DNA from: Azospirillum sp. 412522
GTDB lineage: Bacteria; Pseudomonadota; Alphaproteobacteria; Azospirillales; Azospirillaceae
Length of the DNA stretch: 64,000 nucleotides
Reading direction: 5' to 3'
NCBI RefSeq assembly: GCF_019805165.1
Contig: NZ_RWIJ01000020.1
Coordinates: forward strand, 1 to 64,000
Each line of letters opens with the position of its first letter. Positions within the stretch are counted from its first letter, which is position 1. The position numbers and the translations under genes were made by a program. Below, in pieces: positions 25,380-41,537 of this stretch. The notes beneath the pieces were generated by a model. It saw only the letters and a list, made by a program, of their open reading frames with translations, was not told the origin of the DNA and searched no databases.

Positions 25380-26989
25380 TGATGAATGGTCCCCTGCTGG
25401 TGACGTCGATCCTGCGTCACGCGGCGCTCTACCATGCCGACACCGAGATCGTGTCGCGCACCACCGAGGGGCCGATCCACCGCTACACCTACGCCGACGC
25501 CTGGGTCCGCGCCCAGAAGCTGGCCAACGCGCTGGCGGCGCTGGGGATGAAGCCGGGCGACCGCGTCGGCACGCTGGCCTGGAACGGCTACCGCCATCTG
25601 GAATGCTACTACGGCATCGGCGGCTCCGGCATGGTCTGCCACACCATCAACCCGCGCCTGTTCCCGGAACAGATCGCCTACATCGTCAACCACGCCGAAG
25701 ACCGGCTGCTGTTCACCGACCTGACCTTCGTGCCGCTGCTGGAGGGCATCGCCGGCGAGCTGACCGGACTGAAGGGCATCGTCGTGATGACCGACCGCGC
25801 CAACATGCCGGAGTCCAGCCTGCCCAACCTGCTGTGCTACGAGGATCTGCTGGCCGACCAGCCCGACAGCTTCGACTGGCCGGAGCTGGACGAGAACACC
25901 GCCTGCGGCATGTGCTACACCTCCGGCACCACCGGCAACCCGAAGGGCGTGCTGTACAGCCACCGCTCCTCCTACCTGCATGCCATCGCCGCCTGCCTGC
26001 CGGACGTGTTCGGCCTGTCGGCGTCGGACGTCGTGCTGCCGGTGGTGCCGATGTTCCACGTCAACGCCTGGGGCACCCCCTATGCGGCGCCGATGGTCGG
26101 TGCCAAGCTGGTCTTCCCCGGCGGCAAGCTGGACGGAGCCAGCCTGTACGAGCTGTTCGAGAGCGAGAAGGTCACCAACAGCGCCGGCGTGCCGACCGTA
26201 TGGCTCGCCCTGCTGAACTGGCTGGACGCCAATGGCAAGAAACTCACCACCATGCGCCGCATCGCCATCGGCGGCTCCGCCTGTCCGCCGGTGATGATCC
26301 AGCGCTTCCAGGAGATGGGGGTCGAGGTGCTGCATGCCTGGGGCATGACGGAGACCAGCCCGCTCGGCCTCGCCAACACGCCGAAGGGCAAGCATCGCGG
26401 GATGGATGCCGACGCGGCGCTGGCGCTGGCCTCCCGGCAGGGGCGACCGATCTGCGGCGTGCAGTTCCGCGTCGTCGACGGCTCCGGCACCGATGTGCCG
26501 CGCGACGGGACCAGCTTCGGGCGGCTTCTGGTGCGCGGCCCCACCGTCTGCTCCGGCTATTTCGGCGTGACGGAAAGCCCCGCCCACCAGACGGTGCCGG
26601 GCTGGTTCGAGACCGGCGACGTGGTGACGATGGACGCCGACGGCTATATCCAGATCGTCGACCGCACCAAGGACGTCATCAAGTCGGGCGGCGAGTGGAT
26701 CAGCTCCATCGACCTGGAGAACATCGCCGTCGGCCATCCGGGCGTCCAGGAAGCCGCCGCCGTCGCCGTGCCGGACGAGAAATGGGGCGAACGCCCGGTG
26801 CTGGTCGTCGTCCGCAAGCCGGATTCCACCGTCACCCGCGAGGAGCTGCTGGCGGTCTTCGACGGCAAGGTGGCGAAATGGTGCATCCCCGACGATGTCC
26901 GCTTCGTCGACAGCCTGCCCCACACCGCCACCGGCAAGCTGCTGAAGAGCGAGATCCGCCACATGCTGGCCGACCGCGAAGAGGTCTGA
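25364..26989 (+). CDS. Acyl-CoA ligase (long-chain fatty acid or DmdB-like)
   Basis: 541-aa ANL-superfamily enzyme that adenylates a carboxylic acid and transfers it to CoA. Motifs are P-loop TSGTTGNPKG, WGMTETSP, GWFETGDV, the hinge DRTKDVIKSGGEWIS, and the C-terminal catalytic lysine in TATGKLLKSE. The opening (PLLVTSILRHAALYHADTEI then SRTTEGPIHRYTY) follows the subgroup annotated as long-chain acyl-CoA ligase or 3-methylmercaptopropionyl-CoA ligase (DmdB). The exact acid cannot be read from sequence. The ATG at 25364 has GGAG eight bases upstream. Confidence 0.88.
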   Translation: MLRGMMMNGPLLVTSILRHAALYHADTEIVSRTTEGPIHRYTYADAWVRAQKLANALAALGMKPGDRVGTLAWNGYRHLECYYGIGGSGMVCHTINPRLFPEQIAYIVNHAEDRLLFTDLTFVPLLEGIAGELTGLKGIVVMTDRANMPESSLPNLLCYEDLLADQPDSFDWPELDENTACGMCYTSGTTGNPKGVLYSHRSSYLHAIAACLPDVFGLSASDVVLPVVPMFHVNAWGTPYAAPMVGAKLVFPGGKLDGASLYELFESEKVTNSAGVPTVWLALLNWLDANGKKLTTMRRIAIGGSACPPVMIQRFQEMGVEVLHAWGMTETSPLGLANTPKGKHRGMDADAALALASRQGRPICGVQFRVVDGSGTDVPRDGTSFGRLLVRGPTVCSGYFGVTESPAHQTVPGWFETGDVVTMDADGYIQIVDRTKDVIKSGGEWISSIDLENIAVGHPGVQEAAAVAVPDEKWGERPVLVVVRKPDSTVTREELLAVFDGKVAKWCIPDDVRFVDSLPHTATGKLLKSEIRHMLADREEV

Positions 26990-27002
26990 CTGGAAAAGAA
27001 AG

Positions 27003-27030
27003 GGGCCGGACGGCATGAACCGTCCGGCCC
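27003..27030. terminator. Bidirectional terminator between the acyl-CoA ligase and glpK
   Basis: An 11-bp perfect stem (GGGCCGGACGG at 27003-27013 with 27020-27030) and a 6-base loop between two convergent genes. On the minus strand it is followed by CTTTCTTTTCC, so it is a good intrinsic terminator for the glycerol operon; on the plus strand it lacks a T-run. Confidence 0.75.
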
Positions 27031-27164
27031 AGTGTCCCCGCTGAACCGGCGAGGACGACGCACCCGAGGGAGGAGCGCGCAACCGAAGGCAGACTACCGG
27101 CAGCCGATCCGGGCCACTTGCCCGTCTGCGCCGGACTATCTGCGAATTTCCGCCATCGAAGCCG

Positions 27165-28658
<1,494 letters not shown>

Positions 28659-28769
28659 GGAAGCGTTTCCTCGTGAATTCTTGGTTGTGCGATTCCCCCT
28701 CTCCCACAGAGGCGGCGAGGCGCACATGTCTTGAACCTACGTTAAGATTCTGGAATCGAAACAACTGCG

Positions 28770-28854
28770 CGTCATCCCCGCGAAGGCGGGGATCCAGTAA
28801 ACTCCGCGATCAAGCGGCTGAGCGGACTGGATTCCCGCCTTCGCGGGAATGACG
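28770..28854. repeat. 85-bp intergenic inverted-repeat element, copy A
   Basis: The outer arms (28770-28798 and 28826-28854) are near-perfect inverted copies beginning CGTCATCCCCGCGAAGGCGG, each itself a small palindrome. A second element with the same arms and the same 85-bp length is at 41538-41622. It resembles the REP/BIME-like intergenic elements seen widely in proteobacteria. Here it lies between glpV and glpK. Confidence 0.85.
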
Positions 28855-28882
28855 GCCGAAGAAGCGACGCGGTTCCAGAAGA

Positions 28883-28910
28883 GTGGGGCGGCAGCATGCC
28901 GCCGCCCCAC
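28883..28910 (-). terminator. Hairpin 3' of glpV (attenuator or mRNA stabiliser)
   Basis: A perfect 10-bp GC-rich stem, GTGGGGCGGC (28883-28892) with 28901-28910, 60 bases after the glpV stop, followed on the minus strand by TCTTCT. It could partly terminate transcription before glpK or protect the glpV message from 3' exonucleases. Confidence 0.6.
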
Positions 28911-28969
28911 AGTTTACCCCTGGCCCAACCAGGACGAAGTGCCAGGAGGAGAACCGTTCCGCCAGCCCG

Positions 28970-30745
<1,776 letters not shown>

Positions 30746-30828
30746 GTTTCCTCCCACTTGATCGACTTGGTGTCGGGTTGACGTTTCGTATTGCTCTTAC
30801 CAGCGGAAACCACCGCTCTTCCCGTCAT

Positions 30829-30846
30829 CCCCGCAGCCCCGCGGGG
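30829..30846 (-). repeat. Hairpin with repeat-like arm between glpU and glpV
   Basis: CCCCGC (30829-30834) pairs with GCGGGG (30841-30846), inside a GTCATCCCCGC stretch shared with the 85-bp elements. It sits in the 144-base gap before glpV, so glpV has structured RNA on both sides. Confidence 0.55.
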
Positions 30847-30889
30847 AACGGATTCCTTGAAAACTTGTCTTCTCCCCACCCGGACCGGA

Positions 30890-31168
30890 TCAGCCGAAGC
30901 GGATGACCAGGGCGACCCAGATCAGCGAGACCGCGGAGGCCCCCCACAGCGACGCGTCGGTCGCGGCGAGCCAGCCGAGATGGATGAAGGCGCTGCCGAG
31001 CAGGCCGATGAACAGGCGGTCGCCGCGGGTGGTGCGCATCGGCAGGAAGCCCTTGGCCTCCACCGTCGGCGACACCACCTCCCAGACCGTCATGCCGGCC
31101 AGCATCAGGGCGATGCAGAGGAAAAAGATCGCGGTCGGCGCGGTCCACGCCATCCAGTCCATGTCCAT
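30890..31168 (-). CDS. glpU: DUF2160 membrane protein of the glycerol transporter (GlpU)
   Basis: 92-aa membrane protein with three hydrophobic segments (about 8-29, 50-70 and 73-90). The Trp-Met-Ala-Trp-Thr start and GFLPMRTTRGDRLFIGLLGS are characteristic of DUF2160, which is found almost only in glpSTPQUV-type operons. Its role in glycerol uptake is not established; it may be an extra subunit of the permease. It lies 12 bases after glpQ. Confidence 0.9.
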   Translation of the reverse strand: MDMDWMAWTAPTAIFFLCIALMLAGMTVWEVVSPTVEAKGFLPMRTTRGDRLFIGLLGSAFIHLGWLAATDASLWGASAVSLIWVALVIRFG

Positions 31169-31180
31169 GACGCGATCTCC

Positions 31181-32046
31181 TCAGACCCGGCCGAGGGCGA
31201 AGCCCTTGGCGATGTAGTTGCGGACGAACCAGATCACGAGCGCGCCCGGCAGGATGGTCAGCACACCGGCGGCGGCCAGCAGGCCCCAGTCCATGCCCGA
31301 CGCGCTGACGGTGCGGGTCATGGTGGCGGCGATCGGCTTGGCATCGACCGAGGTCAGCGTGCGGGCCAGCAGCAGCTCGACCCAGCTGAACATGAAGCAG
31401 AAGAAGGCGGTGACGCCGACGCCGGCCCGGATCATCGGCAGGAACACCGTGCCGAAGAAGCGCGGGAAGCTGTAGCCGTCGATGTAGGCCATCTCGTCGA
31501 TCTCGCGCGGCACGCCCGACATGAAGCCTTCCAGGATCCAGACCGCCAGCGGCACGTTGAACAGGCAGTGGGCCAGAGCGACGGCGATGTGCGTGTCGAA
31601 CAGCCCGACCGTCTGGTAGAGCTGGAAGAAGGGCAGCAGGAACACCGCCGGCGGCGCCATCTTGTTGGTCAGCAGCCAGAAGAAGACGTGCTTGTCGCCG
31701 ATGAAGCGGTAGCGCGAGAAGGCGTAGGCCGCCGGCAGCGCCACCGTCAGCGAGATGATGGTGTTCAGCGTCACATAATAGATCGAGTTGATGTAGCCGC
31801 TGTACCAGCTGGGATCGGTGAAGATGATGGTGTAATTGCGCAGCGTCGGGTTGTGCGGGTACAGCGTCAGGCCCGACAGGATCTCCTCGTTCGTCTTGAA
31901 GGACATGTTGACCATCCAGTAGATGGGCAGCATGAGGAAGACGATGTAGCAGACGAGAACGATCGTCCTGTTGGACACCCGCGCGGAGGAGCGGCGGATG
32001 TTGGCCGGCGCCGCCAGCGCACCGGGAGCGAGAACCGCAGCCTTGC

Positions 32047-32050
<4 letters not shown>
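31181..32050 (-). CDS. glpQ: Glycerol ABC transporter permease GlpQ
   Basis: 289-aa MalG-type inner-membrane permease with six hydrophobic segments. The EAA loop that docks the ATPases is seen as EIDEMAYIDGYSFPRFFGTV. A characteristic C-terminus ends VRNYIAKGFALGRV. The ATG at 32050 overlaps the glpP stop (ATGA), so the two permeases are coupled in translation. The symbol follows the rhizobial glycerol operon and is not the E. coli glycerophosphodiesterase GlpQ. Confidence 0.92.
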
Positions 32051-32922
<872 letters not shown>

Positions 32923-32936
32923 GGCTCATGACTCCT

Positions 32937-34025
<1,089 letters not shown>

Positions 34026-34037
34026 CGCTCCCGCCCC

Positions 34038-35137
<1,100 letters not shown>

Positions 35138-35141
<4 letters not shown>

Positions 35142-36709
35142 CGCGTTCCTCCCATCGACCGCAGGCCGGCGGTGTCACCGCTCGTATCCCTGTTGGCCGT
35201 TGCTTCGCGGCGCCGGTCGAACCAGCCGCCGATGGCCTCCCGGACATTCGCGCCCAGGTGCAGCCCAAGTTTGGAGCGTCGCCACAGGAAATCGTCGCCG
35301 GTCATGGCGAACTCCTCCCGCGCGGCATAGTCGAGTTCGGCCTCATGGACGCCGCCCCCGAAATCGATGCCCAGATCGTCCAGCCCCTTGGCATCGCCGA
35401 GGAGCCGTTCCACCCGCGTGCCGTAGGCCCGCGCCAGCCGACGGGCGAGCGCGTCGGGCAGCCAGGGACGGCTGCGCTTCAGCCCGGCCAGGAAACCGAC
35501 GAAATCGGCGTTGGCGATGTCGCCGCCGGGAAGCGCCACGTCGGCCGTCCAGGTGACGCCACCCTTGCCGAGCGCCTTGCCCAGCTTCTCGGTCGCCTCC
35601 TCCGCCAGCCGGCGGAAGGTGGTGATCTTGCCACCGAAGATCGACAGCATCGGCGCGTCGCCCGCCGGCTCGTCCATCTCCAGCACATAGTCGCGGGTGA
35701 CGGCCGAGGCGTTGCCGCTGGCGTCGTCGAACAGCGGGCGGACGCCGCTGTAGGTCCACACCACGTCGCTCTCGCGCACCGGCTTGGCGAAATAGCGCGA
35801 CACCGCCCGGCACAGATAGGCGATTTCCTCCGGGCTGATCGCCACCGCGCCGGGATCGCCCGAATAATCGAGGTCGGTGGTGCCGATCAGGGTGAAATCG
35901 CGCTCGTACGGGATGGCGAAGACGATGCGGCGGTCGTCGTTCTGGAAGATGTAGGCGTGGTCGCCTTCGAACATCTTCGGCACGACGATGTGGCTGCCCT
36001 TGACCAGACGGACCGACTTGTCGACGGTGACGCCGGTGCGCTTGGCGATCATCTCACGCACCCAGGGGCCGGCGGCATTGACCAGCGCGCGGGCGCGGAC
36101 GGTGCGCGTCGCGCCGGTCTTCACGTCGACCAGCGTCGCTTCCCACAGGCCGCCCTTCCGTTCGGCCTTCTCGCAGCGGGTGCGGGTCAGGATCTCCGCC
36201 CCGCGCGCCCGCGCGTCCATCGCGTTCAGCACGACCAGCCGGCTGTCCTCTACCCAGCAGTCCGAATATTCGAACGCCTTGGTGAAGCCCCCCGTCAGCG
36301 GCCTTCCGGCCGGCGAACTGGTCAGGTCGACCCCGTGCGAGCCGGGCAGCAGCTTGCGCTTTCCCAGATGGTCGTAAAGGAACAGGCCGATGCGCACCAT
36401 CCAGGCCGGGCGCTGGTTGTGGTCGTGCGGCAGGACGAAGCGCAGCGGCCAGATGATGTGCGGCGCGGCGCGCAACAGAACCTCGCGCTCCTGCAACGCC
36501 TCGCGCACCAGGCGGAATTCATAATATTCGAGATAGCGCAGGCCGCCGTGGATCAGCTTGGTGCTGGCCGACGAGGTGGCGCCCGCGAGGTCGCCCTGTT
36601 CGCACAGCACCACCGACATCCCGCGCCCGACCGCGTCGCGGGCGATGCCCGCCCCGTTCACGCCGCCGCCGACGATCAGAAGGTCGGTCACCGCGGACTC
36701 GTTTGCCAT
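35138..36709 (-). CDS. glpD: Aerobic glycerol-3-phosphate dehydrogenase
   Basis: 523-aa FAD enzyme at the inner membrane that oxidises sn-glycerol-3-phosphate to dihydroxyacetone phosphate and passes electrons to ubiquinone. The FAD dinucleotide motif is LLIVGGGVNGAGIARDAVGR, followed by ATSSASTKLIHGGLRYLE and GTTDLDYSGDP; a C-terminal helical domain completes it. The ATG at 36709 has GGAGAGGAA upstream. It is the first gene of the glp operon, coupled to glpS by a 4-base overlap. Confidence 0.95.
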
Positions 36710-36773
36710 GGGTTCCTCTCCGTACCGCGGCGGTTCCTTCTCGAACCCGGCCGCTTTCGTTTCGGAACATAGG

Positions 36774-36810
36774 ATGTTCGTTTGCGTTTGAAAAGGAAAA
36801 TGTTTGTTCA
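36774..36810 (-). promoter_or_regulatory. Possible GlpR operator repeats upstream of glpD
   Basis: Two similar 11-mers in direct orientation, ATGTTCGTTTG (36774-36784) and ATGTTTGTTCA (36800-36810), spaced 26 bp start to start in the 187-base gap between the chemoreceptor stop and the glpD start. DeoR-type regulators often bind such TTCG/TTTG-containing repeats. The role is inferred; no footprint-quality consensus is available to me. Confidence 0.4.
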
Positions 36811-36896
36811 ACGGACCATGTTTTCGAGGCTACGCCGGATCGAGCCTCTTTCCTATCGGAAATATGGCCGATCCGGCATTGCCCGTTCCGAAGAAC

Positions 36897-39071
36897 TCAC
36901 GCCGCCCGGATGCCGCCCAGCAGGCGGTCGATGTCATTGCTCAGGCTTTCGGACCGTTGCGAAAGCGCGCGGGTGGCGTCCACCACCTGGGCGGCGGCGC
37001 TGCCGGTGCGGTTCACCGCGTCGTCCACCGACACCACCGTGTCGGCGATGCTCTGCACGGCGTCGGAGGCGTGGTTGATGCTGCGCGCGATCTCGTCGGT
37101 GGCGGCGGACTGCTCCTCCACCGCGGCGGCGACCATGGCGGTGATCTCGTCGATCCGGCTGATGGTGCGGCCGATGTCGTCGATGGCCGACACGGCCCCC
37201 TGCGCCGTCGTCCGCACCGCCTGGACCTGCTGGGCGATCTCCTCCGTCGCCCTGGCGGTCTGGCCGGCGAGGCTGCGCACCTCTTCCGCCACCACGGCGA
37301 AGCCTTTCCCCGCGTCGCCCGCGCGGGCCGCCTCGATGGTGGCGTTCAGCGCCAGCAGATTGGTCTGGCCGGCGATGGCGTTGATCATGCCGACCACGTC
37401 GCCGATCTTCTGCGCCGCCGTCGCCAGTTCCACCATCAGGTCGTTGGTGCTGCGCGCCTCCTCCACCGCACTGCGGGCGATCTGGCTGGAATCGCCGACC
37501 CGCCGGGTGATCTCGCCGATGGAGGCGGAAAGCTGGCTGGCTGTGGCGGCGACCGTCTGCACGTTGGTCGCCGTGTCGGCCACCGCCGACCGCACGTCGG
37601 TCATGCGGCGGCAGGTCTGCTCGGCGGTGGCCGACATTCCCTCCGACGCCTCGCGCATGTCGACCGACGCGGCGCTGATGTGGCGGGAAGCCTCCTTGAC
37701 GCTGGCCTCGATGCTGGCGGTGATGGTCTGGATGGTGCGCGACCGCTCGGCATCGGCCGCCCGCTTCATCGCGTCCTGCTCCTCCTGGAGGCGGGCGATC
37801 TCGGCGCTCTTGTCGCGGAACACGCCGACGATCCCCGCCATTTCCGCGATCTCGTCGCGCCCGCCCACCGCGGCATCGGTCGCCAGATTGCCGGCGGCGA
37901 CGGCCCGCATGGCGTCGATCACCCGCAGCAGCCGGCGGGTCAGCCGGTTTCGGACATAGAACCAGGCGATCAGCAGGCTCGACAGCACGACGACCGCGGC
38001 GGCCCCGCCCTGGACGGCGACCGCCCCGGAGATCGCCGTCTCGGTGCGCGTCACGTCGGCGTCGGTGCGCTCCTGCTGGTGGGCGACCACCGTGTCGATG
38101 GTGCCGTTCAGCTCGGTGGTCAGCCGCACCGTCTCGGCCAGCGCGCTGTCGATGTCGGTGGTGATGCGCGCCTGCTCGTCGCGCAGGCGGAAGACGCTGC
38201 CGGCGCCGCCGCCGAAGGCGGCCAGCCCGTCGCGCGCCTTGACCAGCGAAGGCCGGTCCTGGCTGTCCTTCGGCAGGGCGCCGATGGCGTTGTCGACGCG
38301 CAGCAGCGCCCAGTTGTACTTCGAGCGGATGTTGTTCAGCGTCGCCCCATAGGGCACGCTGGAGGCGGCGGCGATCATGCCGAAGGCGAGGTTGCCGTTG
38401 GCCTGCACGTTCATCAGCTGGGTGATGACCGGCAGTTCCTCCTGCGCCAACCGGCGGCCCAGCCCGGTGGCGGTATCGACCGCCTGCGCCGCCGCCAGAT
38501 CGCCGACCACATTGTTGACCGACAGGGTCGACACCTCCAGCAGTGGCGCCACCAGATCGGTGAAATCCTCGTGCGCCATCACCGCATCGGCGACCAGCGT
38601 GTTGAGCTTCTCCTCCATCGCCAGCCGTTCGGCGGTGCGCTTGCCCAGCGTGTCCAGCGCCGCGCCCATGCGTTCCGCCAGCCCGGCGACCGCGTCGGCA
38701 TCCGCCGCCATGCCGCCGGACCCGTTGGCCTGGGTGCGCATCGTCGCGATGCGGTCGCGCAGGCCCGCCAGCCGCCTGGTCAGGCCGTCCATCCGCTCGG
38801 TCAGTTCCGCCGTGTCGCGCGCCGCCGCCACCGTCGGCGCATCGGCGGCGATGGCGGTGCTGTCCTTCGCCAGACTGAGCGAGCGCACGATGGCCGGCAC
38901 GCTGGCGCGGCCGAGCTGGTCCATCGACCGTCCGGTCTCGGTCAGCGACCACCAGGCCATGACGCTGGCAAAGGCCGCGAGCATCGCCACCCCGCCGAAG
39001 GCGAGGAACAGCCGCCCCTGAATGCCGAGCCGAATGCCCCGTCGCTCCCCACCCGGCATCATTTGCGTCAT
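36897..39071 (-). CDS. Methyl-accepting chemotaxis protein (724 aa)
   Basis: TM1 at about residues 20-42, a large all-helical periplasmic sensor (~45-350) of the TorS/HBM four-helix type in appearance, TM2 near 352-372, HAMP (~373-427) and a cytoplasmic signalling domain with the hairpin tip region GMINAIAGQTNLLALNATIE and AARAGDAGKGFAVVAEEVRS. The ATG at 39071 follows AGGAGAGGATC. It is the gene immediately upstream of glpD on the same strand, between the operon and glpR, so a role in taxis to glycerol or a related signal is plausible. The ligand is not readable from the sequence. Confidence 0.92.
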   Translation of the reverse strand: MTQMMPGGERRGIRLGIQGRLFLAFGGVAMLAAFASVMAWWSLTETGRSMDQLGRASVPAIVRSLSLAKDSTAIAADAPTVAAARDTAELTERMDGLTRRLAGLRDRIATMRTQANGSGGMAADADAVAGLAERMGAALDTLGKRTAERLAMEEKLNTLVADAVMAHEDFTDLVAPLLEVSTLSVNNVVGDLAAAQAVDTATGLGRRLAQEELPVITQLMNVQANGNLAFGMIAAASSVPYGATLNNIRSKYNWALLRVDNAIGALPKDSQDRPSLVKARDGLAAFGGGAGSVFRLRDEQARITTDIDSALAETVRLTTELNGTIDTVVAHQQERTDADVTRTETAISGAVAVQGGAAAVVVLSSLLIAWFYVRNRLTRRLLRVIDAMRAVAAGNLATDAAVGGRDEIAEMAGIVGVFRDKSAEIARLQEEQDAMKRAADAERSRTIQTITASIEASVKEASRHISAASVDMREASEGMSATAEQTCRRMTDVRSAVADTATNVQTVAATASQLSASIGEITRRVGDSSQIARSAVEEARSTNDLMVELATAAQKIGDVVGMINAIAGQTNLLALNATIEAARAGDAGKGFAVVAEEVRSLAGQTARATEEIAQQVQAVRTTAQGAVSAIDDIGRTISRIDEITAMVAAAVEEQSAATDEIARSINHASDAVQSIADTVVSVDDAVNRTGSAAAQVVDATRALSQRSESLSNDIDRLLGGIRAA

Positions 39072-39448
39072 GATCCTCTCCTATACGTTATCTTCTTGTC
39101 AGCAAGCCGGCCCGATAAGTGTCGCGACAAATTTGAAGGATGGCGGCAACCGCCGTCAGTCGCGGCAAACCCTGATCGGGCAGCGATCATCGGGCGGACA
39201 TCGGAACCGCGTTGGCTCTCTCATAGCATGCGCGTTTATTTTCGTAAAGAAACATGCTTGTGTTACGAACAATATCCATCGTACGGTGCCGCAGGTCCCG
39301 CCGGGTGCCGAAATCGCCCGGTTCGCCTGGAGGTTCCGCCTGGAGGTTGGGCGACGGGACCGGCGGCTTTTCGCTTTGACCCATTTCGCGCATCTGATTC
39401 ACTGACGCCCCTTTTCGACCGCTTTTTTCGACCGGAGACAGCCCCCCG
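39072..39448. other. Divergent intergenic region between the chemoreceptor and glpR
   Basis: 377 bases holding both divergent promoters. A perfect 10-bp palindrome TGTCGCGACA is at 39120-39129, 49 bases before the chemoreceptor start. A less GC-rich stretch around 39225-39280 probably contains the glpR promoter. No ORF or RNA gene is supported. Confidence 0.45.
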
Positions 39449-40264
39449 ATGGACGCGCGCCTCGACGCCGAACGCCGCCAGCAGGAAATCGTGGCCCTGG
39501 TCCATGCCAAGGGCATGGTGCAGATCCAATGGCTGGCCGAGCATTTCGACGTCACGCCGCAGACCATCCGCCGCGACATCGAGCATCTGGCCGGCCAGTC
39601 CGCCGTCCGCCGCTTCCGTGGCGGCGTCACCGTGCCGTCCAGCGTCGAGAACATCGCCTATTCCACCCGCCAGACCCTGATGGCGGAGGAGAAGCGCCGG
39701 ATCGCCGACATGGTCGCCCGCCATGTGCCGGAAGACGCCTCGCTGTTCCTGAACATCGGCACGACGACCGAGGCGGTGGCCCAAGCCCTGCTCGGCCACA
39801 AGCGGCTGCGGGTGCTGACCAACAACCTGAACGTCGCCACCATCCTGCACAAGAACACCAACTTCGCCCTGTCGATCGCCGGCGGTCTCGTGCGCGAGCG
39901 CGACGGCGGCATCATCGGCGAGGCGACGGTGGAGTTCATCCGCCGCTACAAGGTCGACATCGGCATCATCGGCATCAGCGGCATCGATTCCGAAGGCGAC
40001 CTGCTGGACTATGACGAGCAGGAGGTCCGCGTCGCCCGCGCCATCATCGAAAGCTCGCGCCGGGTCTTCCTGGTCACCGACCACACCAAGTTCGGCCGCA
40101 ACGCCATGATTCGCATGGCCGACGTCCGCGTGCTCGACGCGCTGTTCACCGACCGCCTGCCCCCGCCGGAACTGCTGGAGGTTCTGGGCAATGCCGACTG
40201 CCAGGTCCATGTCGCCGATGGCAGCGACGCGGCGAACGGCGACGGGGAGGATGCGGAGGACTGA
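39449..40264 (+). CDS. glpR: DeoR-family regulator GlpR
   Basis: 271 aa. The N-terminal DeoR HTH spans ~8-62 (RQQEIVALVHAKGMVQIQWL, then FDVTPQTIRRDIEHL), followed by the SIS-like effector domain with LFLNIGTTTEAVAQALL, GIIGISGID and the C-terminal VTDHTKFGR. These match the GlpR subgroup that binds glycerol-3-phosphate and represses glp genes. It is divergent from the chemoreceptor and then the glp operon, so it probably represses glpDSTPQUVK. The ribosome site before the ATG is weak. Confidence 0.9.
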   Translation: MDARLDAERRQQEIVALVHAKGMVQIQWLAEHFDVTPQTIRRDIEHLAGQSAVRRFRGGVTVPSSVENIAYSTRQTLMAEEKRRIADMVARHVPEDASLFLNIGTTTEAVAQALLGHKRLRVLTNNLNVATILHKNTNFALSIAGGLVRERDGGIIGEATVEFIRRYKVDIGIIGISGIDSEGDLLDYDEQEVRVARAIIESSRRVFLVTDHTKFGRNAMIRMADVRVLDALFTDRLPPPELLEVLGNADCQVHVADGSDAANGDGEDAED

Positions 40265-40417
40265 GACGTTCCCCCTCGTTTCAGCGAAACAGCTTCAAAC
40301 GCGGCGCCCCGCCTGCGACCCCGATGGCGCTTGCCGAAGCCGGGCCGCACCTCCACTCTGTCTAGTCGGGCCTTGTGAAATCTGTTGGCCCGGCAAACAG
40401 AGATGAGTAGGTGTGCG

Positions 40418-41473
40418 GTGATCATCGAAAGCGACCTCAAGCTCGACTTCAAGGATGTGCTGATCCGGCCGAAACGCAGCACGCTGCAGAGCCGCAACGA
40501 CGTGGACGTCAACCGGACCTTCACTTTCCTGCACACCAAGCGCGACTGGACCGGCTTCCCGCTGATCGCCGCCAACATGGATGTGACGGGCAGCATGGGC
40601 ATGGCCCGTGCGCTGTCGCGCTTCGGCGCCATGACCGCCCTGCACAAGCACTACAAGACGGACGAGCTGGTCGCCTTCTTCCGGGCCGAGGAGGAATCCG
40701 CCGCCCTGTCCAACGTCTTCTATTCGATGGGCATCGCCGACGCCGACCATGACAAGTTCCGGGCGGTGAAGGCCCAGGCGCCGGTGGGGAAGATCTGCCT
40801 GGACGTCGCCAACGGCTATACCGAGCGCTTCGTCGAGGTGATCGCCCGCCTGCGCGAGGAGAACCCGGACGCCGTCATCATGGCCGGCAACGTCGTCACC
40901 GGCGATATGACGGAGGCGCTGCTGCTGGCCGGCGCCGACATCGTCAAGGTCGGCATCGGGCCGGGATCGGTCTGCACCACCCGCAAGATGACCGGCGTCG
41001 GCTATCCCCAGCTCTCGGCCATCATCGAATGCGCCGACGCCGCCCACGGGCTGAAGGGGCAGGTCTGCGGCGACGGCGGCTGCACCGTGCCGGGCGACAT
41101 CTCCAAGGCCTATGGCGCCGGGGCCGACTTCGTCATGCTCGGCGGCATGCTGGCCGGCCATGACGAGTGCGAGGGCGACATCCGCTACGAGGACCGGGAC
41201 GGCAACCGGGTGCCGGTCGCCATGACCTTCTACGGCATGTCGTCCGACACGGCGATGCACAAATATTCCGGCGGCGTCGCCTCCTACCGCGCGTCGGAAG
41301 GCAAGACGGTGGAGATCCCCTACCGCGGCCCGGTGGAGAACACCATGCAGGAGATCATGGGCGGCGTGCGCAGCATGATGACCTATATCGGCGCCACCCG
41401 GCTGAAGGAGGTGTCGAAACGCACCACCTTCGTCCGTGTCGGCGCCCAGCTGAACACCGTGTTCGGGGGCTGA
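40418..41473 (+). CDS. guaC: GMP reductase
   Basis: 351-aa TIM-barrel enzyme converting GMP to IMP and ammonia with NADPH, linking guanine and adenine nucleotide pools. The start LDFKDVLIRPKRSTLQSR is diagnostic for GuaC. The catalytic-loop Cys is in GPGSVCTTRKMTGVGYPQLS. I chose the GTG at 40418: it has AGG seven bases upstream, begins where E. coli GuaC begins, and places the catalytic Cys at residue 186, the number I recall for E. coli. ATG 40403 and TTG 40385 are in-frame alternatives. Confidence 0.93.
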   Translation: MIIESDLKLDFKDVLIRPKRSTLQSRNDVDVNRTFTFLHTKRDWTGFPLIAANMDVTGSMGMARALSRFGAMTALHKHYKTDELVAFFRAEEESAALSNVFYSMGIADADHDKFRAVKAQAPVGKICLDVANGYTERFVEVIARLREENPDAVIMAGNVVTGDMTEALLLAGADIVKVGIGPGSVCTTRKMTGVGYPQLSAIIECADAAHGLKGQVCGDGGCTVPGDISKAYGAGADFVMLGGMLAGHDECEGDIRYEDRDGNRVPVAMTFYGMSSDTAMHKYSGGVASYRASEGKTVEIPYRGPVENTMQEIMGGVRSMMTYIGATRLKEVSKRTTFVRVGAQLNTVFGG

Positions 41474-41537
41474 CCTTCCCATAGGCGTTAACTTACGGGA
41501 TCTTGCCCATTTCCCAATGGGCCTGCATCTCTTTCGG

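Noticed and set aside
36804..39680. A 958-aa plus-strand frame
   Set aside because: It is antisense to the chemoreceptor and crosses the glpR start; the chemoreceptor signalling motifs on the other strand are unmistakable.
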